Source: Solwaraspora sp. WMMD1047
GTDB taxonomy: Bacteria; Actinomycetota; Actinomycetes; Mycobacteriales; Micromonosporaceae
Direction of reading: 5' to 3'
Length of the DNA: 64,000 nt
NCBI RefSeq assembly: GCF_029626155.1
Contig: NZ_JARUBL010000001.1
Span: 5,560,501 to 5,624,500 of the forward strand
Positions within the stretch are counted from its first letter, which is position 1. The number at the start of each line of letters is the position of its first letter. The position numbers and the translations under genes were made by a program. Below the pieces are notes generated by a model that saw nothing but the letters and a program-made list of their open reading frames with translations, was not told the DNA's origin and searched no databases. Positions 35,230 to 43,624 of the stretch are shown here, in pieces.

Positions 35230-36900
35230 GTGCCCCCCAGCGCCCCCGGCTTCCATCCTGTCCCACCGTCCGGCGCCGACCCGGTCGGCGACGCACCGTC
35301 GACCGGCGCGCGGTTGGCCGACGCGCCGCCCCGGCTGGCCGACATTGTGCCCGCGCCGGTCGCCGTTCGGCCGGACCCGGGCGCCGACTACCGGATCACC
35401 GCCGACACGGTGATCCGCACGTCCCCGCACCCGGACGCGCGGGCAGTCGGCCACCAGCTCGCAGACCTGCTGCAACCCGCCATCGGCTACCCGCTGCCGG
35501 TGGTCGAGGCCGAATCAACCGGGTTCGGCGGAATCACTCTGCTGCTCGACCAGGCCCCCACCGCTGAGGTTGCCGGGGCCACCGAAGCCGACGCCACCAC
35601 CGAAGCTGAGGCCGAGGCCGGCGCCGAGGCGGACGAGGGGTACCGGTTGGTGGTCAGCGGCGACGGGGTGCTGATCCGGGCCGGGAGTGCCGCCGGGCTG
35701 TTCTACGGGGTGCAGACCCTGCGGCAGTTGCTGGCCGCCGCGATCGAGTGCACCGAGCCGCAGCCTGGGCCGTGGTCGGTGCCGGGCGGGGTGATCGAGG
35801 ACGCGCCGCGGTTCGGGTACCGGGGGGCGATGCTCGACGTGGCCCGGCACTACTTCGGCGTACCCGAGGTGTTCCGGTTCATCGACCACATCGCTCGCTA
35901 CAAGATCAACCATCTGCACCTGCACCTCACCGACGACCAGGGGTGGCGGATCGCGATCGACGCCTGGCCTCGGCTGGCCGAGATCGGCGGCGCGACCGAG
36001 GTCGACGGCGGACCGGGCGGGTACTACACCGCCGCCCAGTACCGCCGGATCGTCAGTTACGCGGCCGAGCGGCACATCACCGTGGTGCCGGAGATCGACC
36101 TGCCCGGGCACACCAACGCGGCGTTGACCGCCTACGGCGAACTGGCTCCGGCCGGCGTAGCGCCGCCGCCGTACACCGGCACCGACGTCGGGTTCAGCTC
36201 GGTGGCGGTCGACCGCGAGTCGACGTACACCTTCCTCGCGGAGGTCCTCGCCGAGGTGGCCGCGCTGACCCCCGGCCCCTACCTGCACATCGGCGGCGAC
36301 GAGGCGTTCACCCTCGGGCCGGCCGAGTACGCCGTCTTCATGGAGCGGCTGCAGCCGCTGGTGGCGGCGACCGGCAAGACCGTGGTCGGCTGGCACCAGC
36401 TCGCGGCGGTCGGCCACTCGCCGGGTCGGGTGATCCAGTACTGGGGCACCGGCACCGCCGACGCGGGCGTGGCCGAGGCGGTGCGGCAGGGCGCCAAGGT
36501 GCTCCTCTCCCCCGGCAACCGGACGTACCTCGACATGAAGTACACGCCGGCCACCCCGCTGGGCAAGGACTGGGCCGGGCTGATCGAGGTGTCGACGGCG
36601 TACGGCTGGGATCCGGGGTCCTATCTGGAGGGTGTGCCGGCCGAGGCGGTACTGGGGGTCGAGGCGCCGCTGTGGACGGAGACGGTCACCTCGGTGGCGG
36701 AGATCGAGTACATGACGTTCCCGCGGCTGCCGGCCATCGCCGAGCTGGGCTGGTCGGCCGAGTCGGCCCGCGACTGGCCGGACTTCCGCCACCGCCTCGC
36801 CGGCCAGGGCGCCCGCTGGGACACCGCCGGCATCACCTACCACCGCTCCCCCGAAATCCCCTGGCAACCCCGCCCCACCCCCGCCCAGGTGCCCGGCTGA
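35230..36900 (+). CDS. beta-N-acetylhexosaminidase, GH20
   Basis: 556 residues. An N-terminal GH20b-like alpha/beta domain (about 30-195) has an Ala/Glu-rich insertion (ATEADATTEAEAEAGAEA). The TIM barrel starts at FGYRGAMLDVARHYFGVPE and includes NHLHLHLTDDQGWRI and VVPEIDLPGHTNAAL. The catalytic Asp-Glu pair is in YLHIGGDEAF (Asp357, Glu358). It removes terminal GlcNAc/GalNAc by substrate-assisted catalysis, for example from chitin fragments. No signal peptide is visible with the GTG start at 35230, which I chose from a nearby GAGG and the loss of conservation upstream; the start is the least certain part. Confidence 0.9.
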   Translation: MPPSAPGFHPVPPSGADPVGDAPSTGARLADAPPRLADIVPAPVAVRPDPGADYRITADTVIRTSPHPDARAVGHQLADLLQPAIGYPLPVVEAESTGFGGITLLLDQAPTAEVAGATEADATTEAEAEAGAEADEGYRLVVSGDGVLIRAGSAAGLFYGVQTLRQLLAAAIECTEPQPGPWSVPGGVIEDAPRFGYRGAMLDVARHYFGVPEVFRFIDHIARYKINHLHLHLTDDQGWRIAIDAWPRLAEIGGATEVDGGPGGYYTAAQYRRIVSYAAERHITVVPEIDLPGHTNAALTAYGELAPAGVAPPPYTGTDVGFSSVAVDRESTYTFLAEVLAEVAALTPGPYLHIGGDEAFTLGPAEYAVFMERLQPLVAATGKTVVGWHQLAAVGHSPGRVIQYWGTGTADAGVAEAVRQGAKVLLSPGNRTYLDMKYTPATPLGKDWAGLIEVSTAYGWDPGSYLEGVPAEAVLGVEAPLWTETVTSVAEIEYMTFPRLPAIAELGWSAESARDWPDFRHRLAGQGARWDTAGITYHRSPEIPWQPRPTPAQVPG

Positions 36901-37036
36901 ACCACTCAGGCCGAACGGGATGCCCCCGGTAACCGACCCACACCGGGGCCGGTTACCCCGGGCCAGCAACCGGCATTCCCGGCAATTCGCCACCACGGCT
37001 CCCGTCACCGGTCGCCACACCGGCGCTGACGGGCCA

Positions 37037-37093
37037 CGAGGTGAACGCCAGTTACCCTAAAACCGCGTCGTAGGGTAACTGGCGTTCACCTCG
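37037..37093. repeat. 23-bp perfect inverted repeat
   Basis: Bases 37037-37059 pair exactly with 37071-37093 around an 11-base loop. It lies between the hexosaminidase stop and the convergent DUF397 gene. No T tract. Loop size and arm quality match the 18174-18238 hairpin, but the sequences differ. Confidence 0.85.
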
Positions 37094-37150
37094 CGGCCAG
37101 GAATCCCCGGCAACCCCGCCCCATCCGCGCACCGGCGCTCGGCTGACCGG

Positions 37151-37198
37151 GATCTTGGCAGCGAGTGGCAACTATCGGGGCCGGTTGCCGCCAAGATC
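37151..37198. terminator. second hairpin at the 3' end of the DUF397 gene
   Basis: GATCTTGGC (37151-37159) pairs with GCCAAGATC (37190-37198), and an inner GGCAAC/GTTGCC pair continues the stem after a 7-base bulge. It overlaps the last codons and the stop of the DUF397 gene, so it is a likely terminator for that gene. Confidence 0.55.
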
Positions 37199-37405
37199 TG
37201 CCGAGAACGCGCGCCAGGCGGCGGGGGTGAAGGTGAGGGCGGGGCCGGTGGGGTCCTTGCTGTCGCGGACGGCCACGACGCCGGGCAGGTTGGCCGCCAC
37301 CTCGACGCAGTTTCCGGTGTTGCCGCTGCTGCGGCTGCTCGTGCGCCAGCGCGCTCCGATCAGCTCCATGCTGCTCTTGCGCCAGGGCGCTCCGGTCAGC
37401 TCCAT
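37172..37405 (-). CDS. DUF397-domain protein with duplicated N-terminus
   Basis: 77 residues. The DUF397 core is WRTSSRSSGNTGNCVEVAANLPGVVAVRDSKDP and ends with FTPAAWRAFSADL. The first 12 residues MELTGAPWRKSS are repeated as MELIGARWRTSS, encoded by a 36-bp tandem duplication (37334-37405). DUF397 genes nearly always follow an XRE/Scr1-type regulator, as here, with a 10-base overlap. Pairs of this kind (BldB/WhiJ-like in Streptomyces) affect development. Confidence 0.9.
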   Translation of the reverse strand: MELTGAPWRKSSMELIGARWRTSSRSSGNTGNCVEVAANLPGVVAVRDSKDPTGPALTFTPAAWRAFSADLGGNRPR

Positions 37406-38187
37406 GTCTGCGCCACCTCGTTCATCAGATCGATCGACTGCCGCTGCGGAAGGGCCTCACCCCGGATGGCCTCCCATGCTATCTGCAGCCGGGCCACCTG
37501 CTCGGCACCGTCGACCACGTCGCCGTAGAGGTGGTTGTCCAGATAGCCGGTGGTCTGGCCGTCCGGGGCGACCGCCACCATGAACGGCCCGTTCAGTCCG
37601 ACGTAGGCGCCGACCGACGCGGGCACGACGTGCGCCCAGATGTGCGGCTGTTCCTCGCACGCCTTGATGATCGCCAGAATCTGCTCACGCATCACCGTCG
37701 CCCCGCCGACCGGGCGGTGGAGCACGCCCTCGTCCAGCACCGCCACGAGCTGCGGTGGGTTCTTGCCAGTCAGGATCTCCTGTCGGGCCATCCGCACCCC
37801 GAGATGACGCTGGACTTCCTCATCGCCGAGAAGACCCGCGTCGCGTAGCACCGCGCGTGCGTACGGCTCGGTCTGCAGCAGGCCCGGAACGACGGTGGAC
37901 TCGTACGAGCGCAACGCCACCGCTACGCGCTCGGCGGTGGCCCAGTCGACCTTCCACTGCGGCGTGCCGAGGCGGTCGGCCAGTCGGGTGAGCGTTCCGC
38001 CGGTGTCGAGGGCCGCGTCGGCGAGGTCCCAGAATCCGGCCGGCGGCTTGCGCGACCCGGTCTCCACCATCGCCACGGTGGAGGCCGACCAGTTGATCCG
38101 CTTGGCCAACTCCTCCTGCGTCACTCCTCGCGCGGCCCGAATGAAGCGCAGTTCTTCCAGGAGAAACTCCAGTCGTTTGTCGTCCAC
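37396..38187 (-). CDS. XRE-family regulator, Scr1/DUF5753 type
   Basis: 263 residues. The helix-turn-helix is RFIRAARGVTQEELAKRINWSASTVAMVE. The remainder is the DUF5753 ligand-like domain: ALRSYESTVVPGLLQTEPYARAVL, VRMARQEILTG, VGAYVGLNGPFMVA. The family controls or pairs with DUF397 proteins; the DUF397 gene overlaps its 3' end. I prefer GTG at 38187 because GAGGAGG is 6 bases upstream; ATG at 38193 would have no spacing. Confidence 0.9.
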   Translation of the reverse strand: MDDKRLEFLLEELRFIRAARGVTQEELAKRINWSASTVAMVETGSRKPPAGFWDLADAALDTGGTLTRLADRLGTPQWKVDWATAERVAVALRSYESTVVPGLLQTEPYARAVLRDAGLLGDEEVQRHLGVRMARQEILTGKNPPQLVAVLDEGVLHRPVGGATVMREQILAIIKACEEQPHIWAHVVPASVGAYVGLNGPFMVAVAPDGQTTGYLDNHLYGDVVDGAEQVARLQIAWEAIRGEALPQRQSIDLMNEVAQTWS

Positions 38188-38435
38188 CCACATCCTCCTC
38201 ACAATCCGCACGGCGCGCCTCACTCACCTCACGTCCCGGCATGACGACGCACCGTGTTCGCCGGGACCTACCGCACCCTATGGCATCCACAACAGACTGT
38301 CATCAGTGGAACCGTTTCTGTCACCCGAGGATGGGGACGGAACCACGGCGGGGAGCCGGCCCTGGTCCGCAGCCGCAACCGGCTCCCCGCCTTCCAGCAC
38401 CCCGGCGCCCGAATGCCCACGATCGGAGGACCGCG

Positions 38436-38762
38436 ATGAGCTGGCCGTCCAACCGGGGGCGTTTCGCGACCGGTCCACCCGGACCGGCGCCGCGTCGTCC
38501 ACACACTCCACTGCGTCCGCTGTGGCTCTGCCGATGCTGTGCCGCGCCGTGGCCGTGCGGGAACGTCCGGCTCGGCCTGCTGCGCGAATACCGGGGCCGT
38601 CACCCGGAGCTGCGCATCTTCCTGGCGACCTGCATGCACGAGGCGATCCGGGACCTGTTGAAACTGAACCAGGATGCGGCACCGGGCGCCACCGAATTGT
38701 GGACGCGCTTCCTGGCCTGGTCGATCCGCTCACCCGACGACGAATGCTGCGGTAACCCGTGA
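38436..38762 (+). CDS. conserved actinobacterial small protein with cysteine pair
   Basis: 108 residues. The core is PLRPLWLCRCCAAPWPCGNVRLGLLREYRGRHPELRIFLATCMHEAIRDLL. Similar proteins are sometimes labelled flavin reductase, but no flavin fold is visible; CxxC plus PC could bind metal. GGAGG lies before the ATG at 38436. It is divergent from the Scr1-type regulator, and such proteins often neighbour these regulators. Function unknown. Confidence 0.8.
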   Translation: MSWPSNRGRFATGPPGPAPRRPHTPLRPLWLCRCCAAPWPCGNVRLGLLREYRGRHPELRIFLATCMHEAIRDLLKLNQDAAPGATELWTRFLAWSIRSPDDECCGNP

Positions 38763-39166
38763 ATTCGCGCCAACCCGACAACTCTCGCCACCGAAAACGG
38801 ACCGAGAAGACATTACGGCTGGCGTGAGAGTTGTCACGCGTGCCATCTTCGGCGGGTGACCGAAAGCCGATGCCCAGGCTGCGGAGAAATTGCATCGTCA
38901 CATGGGAATGCATGACAGCCTTGGGTATTGGTCGACCGATGTCCGCGTGCTCCAATTGCTACAGACGGGGGAGGCGCGCTTGGGTCCGGCCTGTCGACCG
39001 CCGGTGACCCCGGCAGCGTCGACAGACCGGGCACACCGTCAGATCCGCCGGTCCCAGACCGGCATGTTGGAAGTGGTCGCCCGAAAAGGGTTGTCGGCGC
39101 ACGCGTTGAGGCTTGCGGCGAAATGACCCGTACGGGCGGCACAGTCCTCAGGAGAACGATCTGACC
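38763..39166. other. intergenic region with terminator-like repeat
   Basis: An inverted repeat (38778-38790 with 38820-38834; nine-base arm plus GCCA/TGGC, one 2-base bulge) probably terminates the small gene upstream. The remaining ~330 bases have no supported gene; the end carries GGAGAA before the protease start. No RNA motif recognised. Confidence 0.5.
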
Positions 39167-41032
39167 ATGTCAGTTCAGCGTCGACACATCATCAGGGTGG
39201 CCGCGGCAGCCGCCGCCGTCGTGGTGGGGGCCACGATGGCGACCGCGCCGGCCAGCGCCCAGACCACCACACCCGCACCACTGCTGCCGGCCGAGGCCGG
39301 CACGCCCAACGGCGGTTACATCGTCGTACTCAAGGATGGGCCGACCGTCGGTGGCGCGGGCAGTGACCCCGCCACGGTGGCCGAGCGGGCCGGCGGTCGG
39401 GAGATCCGCCGCTACTCGACCGTGCTGGACGGCTTCTCCGCGAAGCTGGACGCCGACGCGCTCGCCGCCGTCCGCGCCAACCCGAACGTGGACTACGTCC
39501 GGGCCGACTCCCGGTTCCTGGCGATCGAGGCGGCGCCCGCCAGCGGCGGCAGCGTCGGCGGGGTGCAGCCCAACCCGCCGTCCTGGGGGCTCGACCGGGT
39601 CGACCAGCGCAACCTGCCGCTGAACTCGCAGTTCAGCTACGACACCACCGGCACCGGCGCCACCGTCTACATTGTGGACACCGGTATCCGGACCACCCAC
39701 ACCGACTTCGGCACCCGCGCCCAGTGGGCCTACAACGCGGTCAACGACGGCGCCGGCCCGACCGCCGGTGACTGCCACGGGCACGGCACGCACGTCGCCG
39801 GCACCGTCGGCGGTACGTCGTACGGGGTGGCCAAGAACGCCCAGATCCGCGACATCCGGGTCCTCGACTGCCAGGGCTACGGCACCAACGCCGACCTGAT
39901 CGAGGGAATGGACTGGGTCGCCGCCAACGCGCCCGCGCGTTCGGTGGCGAACTTCAGCCTGCAGAACTACGGCACCGAGGTGAACGCGGCGGCCGAGAAC
40001 ATGATCGACGCCGGGGTGCTGCCGGTCTTCATCGCCGGCAACTACAACACCGACGCCTGCGGCAACAACCCGCGCTCCTCGCGCGGCATCGTCACCGGCG
40101 CCAGCGCCAGCGACGACAGCCGGTGGTCCAGCTCCAACTTCGGCACCTGCGTGGACATCTTCGCGCCCGGCAGCGGCATCACCTCGGCCGGCAGCACCAG
40201 CGACACCGCAGTCGCCTCGGGCTGGTCGGGCACCTCGATGGCGGCGCCGCACGTCGCCGGCTGGGTGGCCCGCCACCTGGAGACCAACCCGACCGCCACC
40301 CTCGCCCAGGCCAAGGCGGCGCTGATCGCCGCCTCGACCACCAACGTGCTGACCAGCGTCGGCACCGGCTCGCCGAACCGCCTGCTCTACACCCAGCCGG
40401 ACGGCGGCGGCACCCCGGACACCACCGCACCGTCGGTGCCGGGCACCCCGACCGCGTCGAGCGTGACCGCCACCTCGGCCTCGCTCACCTGGACCGCCTC
40501 GACCGACAACGTCGGCGTCACCGGATACGACGTGCAGCGCTCGGTCGGCGGCGGCGCCTTCGCCACGGTCGGCTCCCCCACCACCAACTCGTACGCCGCC
40601 ACCGGGCTGACCGCCTCCACGGCGTACCAGTTCCGGGTGCGGGCCAAGGACGCGGCCGGCAACACGTCGGCGTACTCCTCGGCGGTCAGCTTCACCACGC
40701 CGCCGGCCTCCACCGGGTCCTGCCAGGTGACCTACACCATCAACAGCAGCGGATTCGGCAACTTCACCAGCACGATCGTCATCAAGAACACCGGCTCCAG
40801 CACCATCAACGGCTGGACGCTGGCGTTCGCGCTGCCGGCCGGCCACTCGTTCGCCAACGGCTGGTCCGCCACCTACCTCACCAGCGGGCAGAACGTGACC
40901 GCGACGTCGCTGTCGTGGAACGGCACGCTCGTCCCGCAGGGTACGGCGACCATCGGGTTCAACGGCATCGGCAACGGCACCGCGCACCCGGCGACCTTCA
41001 CCCTCAACGGCTCCACCTGCACCACCGCCTGA
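39167..41032 (+). CDS. secreted subtilisin-like serine protease with FN3 and CBM2 domains
   Basis: 621 residues. A signal peptide (RRHIIRVAAAAAAVVVGATM, cleavage near ASAQ) and an I9 propeptide (about 40-120, GGYIVVLKDG) precede the S8 catalytic domain: Asp in VYIVDTGIRTTHTDF, His in CHGHGTHVAGTVGG, oxyanion Asn in FIAGNYNTDAC, Ser in SGTSMAAPHVAGW. A fibronectin-III domain (about 428-515) and a cellulose-binding CBM2 (about 519-621, CQVTYTINSSGFGNF) follow. The usual NMSLGG strand reads NFSLQNYG. The protease is probably targeted to cellulose or chitin surfaces. A strong hairpin follows. Confidence 0.94.
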   Translation: MSVQRRHIIRVAAAAAAVVVGATMATAPASAQTTTPAPLLPAEAGTPNGGYIVVLKDGPTVGGAGSDPATVAERAGGREIRRYSTVLDGFSAKLDADALAAVRANPNVDYVRADSRFLAIEAAPASGGSVGGVQPNPPSWGLDRVDQRNLPLNSQFSYDTTGTGATVYIVDTGIRTTHTDFGTRAQWAYNAVNDGAGPTAGDCHGHGTHVAGTVGGTSYGVAKNAQIRDIRVLDCQGYGTNADLIEGMDWVAANAPARSVANFSLQNYGTEVNAAAENMIDAGVLPVFIAGNYNTDACGNNPRSSRGIVTGASASDDSRWSSSNFGTCVDIFAPGSGITSAGSTSDTAVASGWSGTSMAAPHVAGWVARHLETNPTATLAQAKAALIAASTTNVLTSVGTGSPNRLLYTQPDGGGTPDTTAPSVPGTPTASSVTATSASLTWTASTDNVGVTGYDVQRSVGGGAFATVGSPTTNSYAATGLTASTAYQFRVRAKDAAGNTSAYSSAVSFTTPPASTGSCQVTYTINSSGFGNFTSTIVIKNTGSSTINGWTLAFALPAGHSFANGWSATYLTSGQNVTATSLSWNGTLVPQGTATIGFNGIGNGTAHPATFTLNGSTCTTA

Positions 41033-41051
41033 CCGGTCCGTAATGGTCCGA

Positions 41052-41087
41052 CGCGGGCCCCGTCGCGATGCCGCGGCGGGGCCCGCG
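41052..41087 (+). terminator. terminator of the protease gene
   Basis: CGCGGGCCCCG (41052-41062) pairs with CGGGGCCCGCG (41077-41087), 11 bp, 14-base loop, 20 bases after the protease stop and just before the convergent gene's stop. Confidence 0.75.
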
Positions 41088-41098
41088 CCTTGCGCCGG

Positions 41099-41653
41099 TC
41101 AGGAGTTGGTTGCGGCGACCCGGGCAGCGACGTAGCGGGCCAGCCGGGCCCGCGGCAACACCAACAGCTCCGAGTGGCCGCGCAGCCAGCCGGCCAGCCG
41201 GTCCATGATCGGGTCGCTGGCGTTGAGCGCGAAGAATTCGTCGAGCGGCTCGTTCAGCCGGTCCCGGGTCGGGTTGTCGCCGAACAGTTGGCTGGCCAGA
41301 AACTCCTCCCGAGCGGACTCGGTCAGGGCGGTCCAGCCGGCGTGGAACCGGTCGAAGATCGCCACGTGCGCGGCGGCGCCGAGGGTCTGCAGACAGTCGC
41401 GTACGGCCGCGAGCACGTCCGGACGGTGCCCGCCGTTGATCAGGAACTGGGCGAACCCGCCGTTGACGACCTGCGCGGCGTAGACGTCCGTGTAGTACGC
41501 CCCCAGCGCCCCGTCGACCAGCCCGCCGTCGGCGATGCCCCGCTCCAGCAGCTCGTCGACAATGGAGACGAACGACATGACGGTGGACTCGTCGTCCTCG
41601 GCGAGCGCTTCGGCGGAGACGACTATCCGGGGTGTGGTGGCCTCAGTGATCAT
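41099..41653 (-). CDS. DUF4375 (DMP19-like) protein
   Basis: 184 residues. The signature region is YYTDVYAAQVVNGGFAQFLING, followed by VRDCLQTLGAAAHVAIFDRF and FFALNASDPIMDRLAGWLR. This fits DUF4375, the family of the DNA-mimic protein DMP19. The protein is acidic overall in its first half. Whether it mimics DNA here is unknown. It is a single gene, convergent with the protease. Confidence 0.7.
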   Translation of the reverse strand: MITEATTPRIVVSAEALAEDDESTVMSFVSIVDELLERGIADGGLVDGALGAYYTDVYAAQVVNGGFAQFLINGGHRPDVLAAVRDCLQTLGAAAHVAIFDRFHAGWTALTESAREEFLASQLFGDNPTRDRLNEPLDEFFALNASDPIMDRLAGWLRGHSELLVLPRARLARYVAARVAATNS

Positions 41654-41707
41654 CGCGCCATTCTCCGTGCGGCTGTCAAGCCGCCGCCGTGACGGGCCGC
41701 CCCGCCG

Positions 41708-42598
41708 TCAGCCTTGGTCGAGCGGGCCGATCCGCAGCACCGGCCAGACCCGGGCCGGCACCCGACCCACTATCCCGGTGGCGTCCGCCGGGCCCCAGTG
41801 CCGGGAGTCCTGGGCCGCCTCGCGATGGTCGCCGAGCAGGTACACCTGCCCCGGCGGCACGGTCACCGGGTCGCACTCGGTGACGGTGCCGGCGGCCAGA
41901 TAGGGCTCGTCCACCAGGGCGTCGTTTCGCCACAGGTCGCCGTCACGGCAGAAGATGGCGTCACCGGCCAGGCCGAGCACCCGGATGGCGAACCATTCGG
42001 AGCGGGCGGAGGTCGGATCGACGATCCGGCGCTCCGCCATCACCACGTCGCCGCGCTCGATCCCGAACAGCCGGAACGCGACCCGGTCGACCAGCACCCG
42101 GTCGTGGACGAGCAGCGTCGTCTCCATCGAGATGCTCGGGACATGCCGAACGGTGACCACGAACTGGTTCGCGAACGCGGCCAGCAGGGCCGTCGCCAGC
42201 GCGACGACAAGCGTTCGCCGTCGCGGTCCCCGGTGCCAGAGCGCGGCGCCGACCGCGCCGAGCAACGAGCGTCCGCCGCGCCGTTCCCGCAGCGAGATCC
42301 GGACCCCACTGGCCGCCCAGCGCAGTGCCTCCCAACCGCCGGTGGTCTCCTCGAACTCGGCGAGGACCGCCTCGCCCCAGACCGACCCCCGGCCGCCGGC
42401 GGCGCTGCCGGTGGCGGTGGCGCCTGCCGCCGAGCCGGCAATGGGGCCGGTGGCCGGGACGACAGGTGTCCGACCCCGGACCGCCATGGTCAGGGACGCG
42501 CGGGCCAGTCGCCGCGCCACCGGTTCGTCAGGCGACCTCACCGGCTGGAAACGCTCGGTGTTCGGACCGGTCGCCGGGTCGGGGTGCGCCGCGATCAT
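41708..42598 (-). CDS. S26 signal-peptidase-like membrane protein, catalytic lysine apparently replaced
   Basis: 296 residues. Residues 1-127 are cytosolic (GEAVLAEFEETTGGWEALRW is typical of PadR-operon membrane proteins); one membrane helix lies at about 128-148. The external domain has the S26 serine box VPSISMETTLLVHDRVLVD (Ser157), GIERGDVVM, AIRVLGLAGDAIFCRDG and LLGDHREAAQDSRHWGP. In active type I signal peptidases the segment equivalent to AIRVLGLAGD has a catalytic Lys before the Arg; here it is Ile205. The start overlaps the stop of a PadR remnant as ATGA. Activity is therefore doubtful, or a different base is used. Confidence 0.85.
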   Translation of the reverse strand: MIAAHPDPATGPNTERFQPVRSPDEPVARRLARASLTMAVRGRTPVVPATGPIAGSAAGATATGSAAGGRGSVWGEAVLAEFEETTGGWEALRWAASGVRISLRERRGGRSLLGAVGAALWHRGPRRRTLVVALATALLAAFANQFVVTVRHVPSISMETTLLVHDRVLVDRVAFRLFGIERGDVVMAERRIVDPTSARSEWFAIRVLGLAGDAIFCRDGDLWRNDALVDEPYLAAGTVTECDPVTVPPGQVYLLGDHREAAQDSRHWGPADATGIVGRVPARVWPVLRIGPLDQG

Positions 42599-42765
42599 GA
42601 CGCACCGCCCAGCACCGGGCCGGTGCCCGGGAGTGGCGAGCGGCGGGTCCGCCCGGCCACCCGGGCGCGGGCCAGCGCCGCCCCGTCCGAGGTGAGCCGG
42701 TACGCGTGCCGGGCGGGTCGGCCGGGCGTCGTCGGCTCCTCCCAGCGGGTCTCCAGCAGCTCCTC
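42595..42765 (-). pseudogene. truncated PadR-family regulator (C-terminal half only)
   Basis: The frame reads EELLETRWEEPTTPGRPARHAYRLTSDGAALARARVAG and ends in TGA overlapping the S26 start. This is the wing and C-terminal part of a PadR regulator. The expected N-terminal helices are absent: an in-frame TAG lies two codons upstream of the conserved part and no start codon exists. A deletion removed the 5' half. Confidence 0.75.
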
Positions 42766-42799
42766 TACCTATCTAGAGTTTGAAAGTCTACCTAGGTAG
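42765..42799. promoter_or_regulatory. retained PadR-type operator
   Basis: CTACCTAGGTAG (42788-42799) is a perfect 12-bp palindrome, and CTACCTATCTAG (42765-42776) is an imperfect copy 11 bases away. Tandem CTAGNTAG-type palindromes upstream of PadR genes are common in actinomycetes. Here the operator survives although the regulator's 5' half is gone. Confidence 0.55.
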
Positions 42800-42814
42800 A
42801 TCGACCGCTGGTCG

Positions 42815-43234
42815 TTACACCGAACCCTTCGGCACCACCCATTCGACCGGCTGATCCGTCACCGCCGCGATCCGGTCGTAGTCGGCGTCGTAGTGCAGCA
42901 CGGTGGCGCCGTGCACCTCGGCGGTGGCCGCGATGATCAGATCTGGCAGCCGGAAGTGCCGGTGCTGGCTACGCGCCGCCAGCATGCGATGCACCTCCAG
43001 CGCCCGCGCCATCGCCTCGGTGGTGACCTCCAGCCAACGCTGCCCCCGTAGGGCACCCCAGACGACCTCGTAGCCCTTCGGGTCGGGGGCGTTGTTCAGG
43101 TATTCCAGCGCCGTCATCTCGCAGGCGGCCAACCGGCCGGCCGCGAGCAGCGACTCGAATCGACGCCGCACCACCGCGTCCCGACCCCGCAGGACGTAGA
43201 CCGACGTGTCGGCGAGGTAGACCGCGCCGGCCAT
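42815..43234 (-). CDS. vapC: PIN-domain toxin VapC (module 1)
   Basis: 139 residues. Acidic PIN-nuclease residues are in [33 protein letters not shown] and [11 protein letters not shown]. VapC toxins cleave tRNA or rRNA. The ATG overlaps the antitoxin stop (TGATG), though GTG at 43237 is an alternative. Partner antitoxin is directly upstream. Confidence 0.92.
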   Translation of the reverse strand: MAGAVYLADTSVYVLRGRDAVVRRRFESLLAAGRLAACEMTALEYLNNAPDPKGYEVVWGALRGQRWLEVTTEAMARALEVHRMLAARSQHRHFRLPDLIIAATAEVHGATVLHYDADYDRIAAVTDQPVEWVVPKGSV

Positions 43235-43488
43235 CACGCCACGCGCTCGTCCCGCGCGTCCTCGGCCAGCGCCCCCAGATCACGGCCACCGCCGTAGCCC
43301 CACGCCTCGTGGGCACCCGAGTAGTCCATCGTCACGGAGTCGAGGGCCGAGACGATCTCGACAGCCCGCCGCCGGACAGCGAAGGAACGCAGCGCCTCGT
43401 TGATGGTCGCCACCTTGGTGTCGGTGCCGAGCACCTCCCGGGCCGCCTCCAACCACTCATCATTGACATCCACCGTGATGCGCGTCAT
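43234..43488 (-). CDS. vapB: VapB antitoxin (module 1)
   Basis: 84 residues. The N-terminal ribbon-helix-helix is [21 protein letters not shown] with [14 protein letters not shown]; the C-terminal half ([16 protein letters not shown]) should bind VapC. The ATG at 43488 is chosen because the ribbon begins there; the open frame upstream lies across the promoter. Confidence 0.9.
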   Translation of the reverse strand: MTRITVDVNDEWLEAAREVLGTDTKVATINEALRSFAVRRRAVEIVSALDSVTMDYSGAHEAWGYGGGRDLGALAEDARDERVA

Positions 43489-43497
43489 GCCGGATAG

Positions 43498-43612
43498 GAT
43501 ACACCAGAAGGGTCTAGCCAAAGACACCAAGATCATGTCTAGCAGAACACCAATGCGCAACCCGCCGGCCAGGGTATGCTTAACTTTGTATCTCTACACC
43601 TTCTGGTATATC
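43498..43612. promoter_or_regulatory. mirrored operators between two vapBC modules
   Basis: GATACACCAGAAGG (43498-43511) is an inverted copy of CCTTCTGGTATATC (43599-43612), matching 13 of 14 bases. Each lies 9-12 bases upstream of one vapB start, in the same position relative to the gene. The intervening ~90 bases are AT-richer than the surroundings and hold both promoters. Both VapB ribbon-helix-helix proteins may bind both sites. Confidence 0.65.
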
Positions 43613-43624
43613 AAGGAGGCCCGC

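Noticed and set aside
38890-39164. Small open frames before the protease gene
   Set aside because: No ribosome-binding site, no codon bias and no motif.
43400-43560. 5' extensions of both vapB frames across the shared promoter
   Set aside because: The extensions cover the operator sites and precede the conserved ribbon-helix-helix start; AAGGAGG supports the internal start of module 2.
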